In this document: one piece after another, positions 15,112 through 19,071 of the stretch
Layout of the letters: each line of letters begins with the position of its first letter
Position numbering within the stretch: position 1 is the first letter of the stretch
Assembly (NCBI GenBank): GCA_040255345.1
Contig: JBDZUV010000057.1
Span: 1 to 19,071 of the forward strand
Direction of reading: 5' to 3'
Source: JAFDWI01 sp040255345
Lineage (GTDB): Bacteria > Actinomycetota > Acidimicrobiia > Acidimicrobiales > Iamiaceae
Length of the DNA: 19,071 nucleotides
Made by a program: the position numbers and the translations under genes
Notes under the pieces: model-generated
Databases searched by the model: none
What the model was told of the DNA's origin: nothing
The model's input: the letters and a program-made list of their open reading frames with translations, nothing else

Positions 15112-16353
15112 GTGACAGCCGCCATCGAGATCGAAGGGGTCACCAAGCGCTTCCGCCTGTACAAGGAGAAGATGCAGTCCGCGAAGGAGCGGATCATCAA
15201 GTTCGGGCGGGTGCCCTATGAGGACTTCTACGCGTTGCGTGACGTGTCGTTCACGGTCGCCGAGGGTCAGACGACGGGCCTGCTGGGCCACAACGGTTCG
15301 GGCAAGTCGACGTTGCTCAAGTGTGTGGCCGGCACGATGCGACCCAGCTCGGGCACGATCCGCACGCGAGGTCGGGTGGCGGCGCTCCTCGAGTTGGGGG
15401 CGGGTTTCCACGGTGACCTGACCGGCCGGGAGAACATGTACCTGAACGGGTCGATCCTGGGGTTCTCCAAGGCCGACGTCGAGCGGATCTTCGACGACGT
15501 CGTCGAATTCGCCGAGATCGCCCCGTTCATCGACATGCAGGTCAAGCACTACTCGTCGGGCATGACCGCGCGGTTGGGCTTCGCGCTCGCGATCCACGTG
15601 GACCCCGACATCGTGCTGGTCGACGAGGTGTTGGCGGTCGGTGACGAGGCGTTCCAGCGCAAGTGCCTGGAGCGGGTCGACGAGATGCAGTCCGAGGGGC
15701 GCACGATCCTGGTGGTCACCCACGTACCGGATCTGGTGCGTCAGATCTGTCAACAGGGTGTCGTGTTGGACCGGGGTGAGTTGATCGCGTTCGACGAGCC
15801 GGGTCCGGCGATCAGGGTCTTCCGCGAGTCGTTGGTGCGACGCGGCATCATGTTGGCCGAGGAGCTCACCGGCGACGAAGAATCGGTGATCGACGAGCGG
15901 ATGTTGTCACGGGCGGTGCAGTTCACCGACGTGGCGATCGAGTACGCGGACCCCTCGGCCGACTATGCCGTGCCCGGCGAACGGGTACGGATCCGGTGTG
16001 GCTACGCGGCGCCCGAACCGATCGACGACGTCGTGTTCGCCCTGAACATCGCCGACCCCGACGGCCATCTGATGCTCGGGGTGAACACCGACCGGATCGA
16101 CGCGCCACTCGACGGGGTGGCCGGGTCGGGAGAGGTCGTGTTCGACCTCGATCAGATGCCGCTGATGGACGGCGACTACGAGGTGTCGCTCGGGATCCAC
16201 ACCCACGATGGCGCCACCGAGTACGACCATCTCGAGGGTGAACACCGGATCCAGGTGATGAACCCGACGCAGATGTTGGGGCGCGTGCATTTCGACGTGA
16301 GCGTCTCCCACCACCCGATGCCCCATCGGTCCGTGGCGTCACCCAACCGGTGA
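15112..16353 (+). CDS. wzt: Wzt-type polysaccharide ABC ATPase with C-terminal glycan-binding domain
   Basis: A 413-residue ATPase partner of the Wzm-like permease. The N-terminal ABC domain has the Wzt/TagH-specific early region RLYKEKMQSAKERIIKFGR, Walker A GHNGSGKST at residues 59-67, the signature YSSGMTARLGFAL, Walker B DIVLVDEVLAVGD and a VVTH switch histidine where most relatives read VSH. After a ~40-residue linker, residues ~265-405 (VQFTDVAIEYADP through GRVHFDVSV) form an all-beta domain matching the Wzt C-terminal O-antigen-binding fold. Typical pieces are VRIRCGYAAPEPIDDVVFAL, MPLMDGDYEVSLGIH and the LEGEHRIQV ending. In E. coli O8/O9a this domain recognises the modified non-reducing end before export. 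The mycobacterial galactan exporter ATPase (Rv3781, about 273 residues) lacks it. GTG start, 7 nt after the permease stop. Confidence 0.94.
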   Translation: MTAAIEIEGVTKRFRLYKEKMQSAKERIIKFGRVPYEDFYALRDVSFTVAEGQTTGLLGHNGSGKSTLLKCVAGTMRPSSGTIRTRGRVAALLELGAGFHGDLTGRENMYLNGSILGFSKADVERIFDDVVEFAEIAPFIDMQVKHYSSGMTARLGFALAIHVDPDIVLVDEVLAVGDEAFQRKCLERVDEMQSEGRTILVVTHVPDLVRQICQQGVVLDRGELIAFDEPGPAIRVFRESLVRRGIMLAEELTGDEESVIDERMLSRAVQFTDVAIEYADPSADYAVPGERVRIRCGYAAPEPIDDVVFALNIADPDGHLMLGVNTDRIDAPLDGVAGSGEVVFDLDQMPLMDGDYEVSLGIHTHDGATEYDHLEGEHRIQVMNPTQMLGRVHFDVSVSHHPMPHRSVASPNR

Positions 16354-16403
16354 GGCGAGGCGGCGTGGCGGGGCATCGGTCGGCCGGTCGCGGCGGCTCG
16401 CAC

Positions 16404-16426
16404 GTGCGGCCCCACCGGGGCTGCAC
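16404..16426. terminator. Strong hairpin between the wzt-like gene and the following membrane protein gene
   Basis: GTGCGGCCCC (16404-16413) pairs with GGGGCTGCAC (16417-16426) around a 3-nt loop: ten pairs with one G-U. It lies in the 96-nt gap 16354-16449, about 24 nt before the next GTG. No U-tract follows. It could attenuate or terminate export-operon transcripts or shape the 5' region of the next gene. Confidence 0.45.
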
Positions 16427-16449
16427 CACCCGAGGGGCGTGATGCCGTC

Positions 16450-18369
16450 GTGATCGACGACCCCGGTGGGGGTGAGCGACCCGTCCGTCCGATCCGATCC
16501 GTCGCCGAGAGTCTGCCGTTCGCGGTCGTCTCCCTGGGTCTTGCCGCCTGGCTGTACCGGATCTGGGATGCCGACTGGTCCCAACCCCTGCGGTGGGGGA
16601 GTGACGCGACCCTGATCCAGGCCATGATCCGGACGATCGGCACCCAGGGCTGGTACCTGCACAACCCCAACCTGAATGCGCCGTTCGGTCAGCAGTTCTA
16701 CGACTTCCCGAGCGGAGGCGAGACCCTGCAGTTCGTCGTGCTGAAGCTCATCTCGGAGTTCATCCCGACGCCGGGTGCGGTGATGAACGTGTACTACATC
16801 GGTGGCTTCGCGGCGATCACCATCGTCACCTACGTCGTGGTGCGCTCCCTGCGGTTCTCGGTCGTGGCGTCGGGCGCGTTCGCACTCCTGTACTCGTTCC
16901 TGCCGTACCACTTCGGCCGGTCCGAATACCACCTGTACCGGTCGACGTACCTGACGGTCCCGGTTGCGGCGCTGCTGATCCTGTGGACGCTCTCGTGGCG
17001 CCAGGTGTTTCTCGTCGACCCCGACGGTCCCACCTGGGGCGTCCGACGGTTGTGGCGGAACCTCCGGCGTGGCGCGGCGTGCTCAGCGGTCGTGTTCTGT
17101 GTGGTCATCGCGACGTTCGAGACGATGCTGCTGGCGTTCTTCCTGACCACGCTCGTGGTGGCGGCACTCATCGTGGCGATCCGGAACCACGATGGGGGCC
17201 ATCTCGCCCTCTCCGGCCTGATCGTCGTGGTGTGCGGGCTGAGTTTCCTCGTCGTGATGGCGCCGAGCTTCCGGTTCTGGGCCGAGAACGGCCCGAACAC
17301 CGTGGCGGCCCGCCGCGTTCCCGCCGAGCAGGAACGGTACGGGCTGCAACCGTCGCAGATGCTCCTGCCGGTCCCCGTGCATCGGGTCGCGGCCCTGCGG
17401 AGCCTGCAGCACCGGGCACGAGAGGGTTCCCCGATCTCCGGTGAGCGGGGACAGCAACTGGGGGTCGTCGGTGCCGCCGGGTTACTCACGATCCTCGGCT
17501 TCGTACTGGCGCGGGGAGTTCCCCGTCGGCGACGTGATCACCAGCGGTGGTGGGACCGCTCGACGTTGCTGCGACACGCCGGTCTGTGCGCGGTGATCGG
17601 GACGCTGTTCGGAACCGTCTCGGGCTTCGCGCTGGTGCTGAGCGTCGCGGGCACGTCGCAGGTGCGGGTCTGGAACCGGATCGTGGTGTTGATCGCGTTC
17701 TTCGCCCTCCTGGCCGTGGCGACGGCGTTCGACTGGTTGCGGAGACGATGGGCCGGTGGTGTCGGCGGCGTCGGCGCCGTCGTCGTCATCGGGCTCGTCA
17801 CCGCGTTCGGCCTGTACGACACGGCGGTGCCCTACCCCCAGGGCGACGGGATCGCGAACCTCGTGGAAGCCCGTGCGTTCGTGGATCGCCTCGATGCCGC
17901 CCTTCCCCGTTCGGCGAGCGTGTTCCAGTTCCCCATCCTGCGCTTCCCCGAGTCGACCTCGTCGGCCGACGCGCTCGCTTCGGATCAACTCATTCCCTTC
18001 GTGCTCTCCGACCCCGCGCGGAACCTCCGTTGGAGTTCGGGTGGCATCAACGGTCGTCCGGACGCGGACTGGCAGACCCGGATCGATGCGGCGGATCCGA
18101 CCTCCGTTCTGTCGGCGCTCGCGGGGCTCGGATTCGACGCGGTGCTCGTCGACACCTACGGCTACGAACCCGCACAACGCCCGGTGATCGTGCGTACGCT
18201 CACCGACGCGCTGGGCGGGCCGATCGTCACCAGTGCGTCGGGCAGGTGGCAGCTGTGGGATCTGGATGGGTTCGCATCGGGTCACGGCTTCACGTCCGCC
18301 GGCCTCCGCGCCGCGGCGACCGACCTCGTCGGCCCGGGTCTCATGGCTCAGTTCGAGGGCCGATCGTGA
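16450..18369 (+). CDS. Large polytopic membrane protein, GT-C/YfhO-like, function unknown
   Basis: A 639-residue membrane protein with about ten hydrophobic spans and a soluble C-terminal ~190 residues. The first span is near residues 22-39. It is followed by an extracytoplasmic-type loop with WGSDATLIQAM, GWYLHNPNLNAPFGQQFYDFP and then VMNVYYIGGF, and by LYSFLPYHFGRSEYHLYRSTY before the next spans. From memory, this GWYL-NP-APFG-YDFP / PYHF pattern occurs in bacterial membrane proteins loosely annotated as YfhO-like, sugar translocases or phosphoglycerol transferases. It suggests a lipid-linked-sugar GT-C enzyme acting outside the membrane, with an acidic residue in the WGSD loop as a candidate catalytic base. 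The C-terminal part (VFQFPILRFPES, VLVDTYGYEP) resembles the soluble tail of such proteins. GTG start with only a distant GAGGGG. It follows the Wzm/Wzt genes and may modify the exported glycan. Confidence 0.8.
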   Translation: MIDDPGGGERPVRPIRSVAESLPFAVVSLGLAAWLYRIWDADWSQPLRWGSDATLIQAMIRTIGTQGWYLHNPNLNAPFGQQFYDFPSGGETLQFVVLKLISEFIPTPGAVMNVYYIGGFAAITIVTYVVVRSLRFSVVASGAFALLYSFLPYHFGRSEYHLYRSTYLTVPVAALLILWTLSWRQVFLVDPDGPTWGVRRLWRNLRRGAACSAVVFCVVIATFETMLLAFFLTTLVVAALIVAIRNHDGGHLALSGLIVVVCGLSFLVVMAPSFRFWAENGPNTVAARRVPAEQERYGLQPSQMLLPVPVHRVAALRSLQHRAREGSPISGERGQQLGVVGAAGLLTILGFVLARGVPRRRRDHQRWWDRSTLLRHAGLCAVIGTLFGTVSGFALVLSVAGTSQVRVWNRIVVLIAFFALLAVATAFDWLRRRWAGGVGGVGAVVVIGLVTAFGLYDTAVPYPQGDGIANLVEARAFVDRLDAALPRSASVFQFPILRFPESTSSADALASDQLIPFVLSDPARNLRWSSGGINGRPDADWQTRIDAADPTSVLSALAGLGFDAVLVDTYGYEPAQRPVIVRTLTDALGGPIVTSASGRWQLWDLDGFASGHGFTSAGLRAAATDLVGPGLMAQFEGRS

Positions 18370-18405
18370 CGCCAGCGTGGCGGTCACGGCCGATCGACCG
18401 TGACC
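18366..18405. promoter_or_regulatory. Overlapping alternative hairpins / 24-bp near-palindrome
   Basis: GTGACGCCA (18366-18374), overlapping the stop codon, pairs with TGGC-G-GTCAC (18378-18387; one bulged G). The same GTCAC is also the left arm of a second element at 18382-18405, where GGTCACGG pairs with CCGTGACC around CCGATCGA. Including the central CGATCG, 11 of 12 base pairs are symmetric. The two stems are mutually exclusive. GGCCGATCG also occurs twice as a direct repeat (18358-18366 and 18388-18396). It could be a terminator, an attenuator or an operator for the next gene. Confidence 0.5.
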
Positions 18406-18495
18406 CGGCGCCCGGCCGGGTGGGCATCGTGCCCCATCGGGCGGCGACCCTTCGGGACGATCGAGTCGTTGCCGCCGGCGGCGGCCTGTGGCAGA

Positions 18496-19071
18496 ATGAC
18501 AAGGGTGTGGTTCCGGGGCACCCCTGCAAAGTGTCTGCTCGCGATCACGTCGGTCGCCGTGCTGACCTTCGCCGCGGCAGCGTGCGGCTCTGACGGGTCG
18601 TCCGCTCAGGACACCACCACGACCGGTGCGGGCTACACCCCGCTGACCAGCGCGCCTGCCGAGACGACCGGGCGGTCCACGACCGGGCCCGGCGACGGGA
18701 GCGGCACCGCCACGACGAGCGCGCCCGGTGGGGTCACCACGGGCACCGCAGGCGGGACGAACCCGACGACCGCGCCCGGCGCCGACGCGTTGCTCCCCCC
18801 GACGGGCACGTTCCTGTCGAGCCACCGCTTGTCTCTGAGCGGCGCCGGGGCCGCCGGCAACGCACGGTCGGTCTGCCGGACGAGCCCGGGGGCGAAGTGT
18901 TGGTTGACGTTCTCGAAGGACGGCAAGAACGTGTCGTTCCTCGCCCGGACGGTCGGGGACGACGGCGTGGCCAGCTGGGACTGGTCCCCGGCCGACATCC
19001 ACCTGACAGCGGGGCACTGGGACGTCACCGTCACGGCCGAGGCCGAACGCGCCGAAACCCCGCCGCGTGTG
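18496..19071 (+). CDS. Putative secreted lipoprotein, truncated by the window edge
   Basis: An open frame with no stop before the window end; 192 residues are visible. The N-terminus MTRVWFRGTPAKCLLAITSV is a positively charged signal sequence. It is followed by AVLTFAAAAC, whose Cys at residue 30 is a plausible lipobox cysteine (AAAC is slightly atypical). Then comes a low-complexity Thr/Gly/Ala/Ser linker of about 75 residues (TTTTGAG, TTSAPGG, TTGTAGG, NPTTAPG). A more structured part follows with LPPTGTFLSSHRLSLSG, a cysteine pair (VCRTSPGAKCWLTF), SKDGKNVSFLA and LTAGHWDVTVTA, which reads like an Ig-like beta domain. No Shine-Dalgarno precedes the ATG. An in-frame GTG at 18505 lies 7 nt after CAGAAT and could be a leaderless start. 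Function unknown; an envelope protein is inferred. Confidence 0.75.
   Translation, partial: MTRVWFRGTPAKCLLAITSVAVLTFAAAACGSDGSSAQDTTTTGAGYTPLTSAPAETTGRSTTGPGDGSGTATTSAPGGVTTGTAGGTNPTTAPGADALLPPTGTFLSSHRLSLSGAGAAGNARSVCRTSPGAKCWLTFSKDGKNVSFLARTVGDDGVASWDWSPADIHLTAGHWDVTVTAEAERAETPPRV

Noticed and set aside
17482..19017. 511-residue open frame on the minus strand
   Set aside because: It is antisense to the large membrane protein and lipoprotein genes, with low-complexity Arg/Gly/Pro composition and no recognisable motif.

Overview
This is a GC-rich, densely coded stretch (frequent GTG starts, GTGA/ATGA stop-start overlaps, G/C at third codon positions) that fits a high-GC actinobacterium. Coenzyme F420 genes (cofD, cofE), an LdtMt2-like L,D-transpeptidase, a mycobacterial-type ManB/GalE1 pair and promoters with only a -10 element point the same way. 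An acidimicrobial (Ilumatobacter-like) origin is a guess, not a demonstration. Eighteen protein-coding genes are supported, the last running off the right edge. No rRNA, tRNA, insertion sequence or CRISPR array was seen, and no intergenic gap exceeds about 260 bases.

Layout. (1) 150-3675: three overlapping GT-B glycosyltransferase genes on the + strand. (2) 3734-5691: a mannose-1-phosphate guanylyltransferase-like gene overlapping a UDP-glucose 4-epimerase-like gene. (3) 5896-7718: a DrrA/DrrB-type ABC exporter pair. (4) 7798-9464, minus strand: cofE and cofD. (5) 9637-10056: a small alanine/glutamate-rich protein of unknown function. (6) 10104-11375, minus strand: a lipoprotein L,D-transpeptidase. 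(7) 11499-13868, minus strand: rmd, gmd and a stand-alone class II phosphomannose isomerase cupin. (8) 14124-18369, + strand: Wzm-like permease, Wzt-like ATPase with a C-terminal sugar-binding-type domain, and a large multi-membrane-span protein. (9) 18496 to the edge: start of a secreted lipoprotein.

How they fit together. The isomerase, guanylyltransferase, GMD and RMD would take fructose-6-phosphate through mannose-6-P, mannose-1-P and GDP-mannose to GDP-D-rhamnose; only phosphomannomutase is missing here. Three glycosyltransferases plus Wzm/Wzt complete a set that closely parallels the Pseudomonas aeruginosa A-band locus (rmd, gmd, wbpW, wzm, wzt, wbpX, wbpY, wbpZ). The best single reading is a surface polysaccharide locus, probably containing D-rhamnose and possibly galactose, made in the cytoplasm and exported by an ABC transporter. 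Cell-wall (Ldt) and cofactor (F420) genes lie within it.

Non-coding signals of note are recurrent GGTANNNT -10-like boxes placed 7-9 nt before start codons (suggesting leaderless mRNAs), a 13-bp perfect inverted repeat at the left edge, strong hairpins between genes, and a 24-bp near-palindrome at 18382-18405 that competes with an upstream hairpin before the terminal lipoprotein gene.
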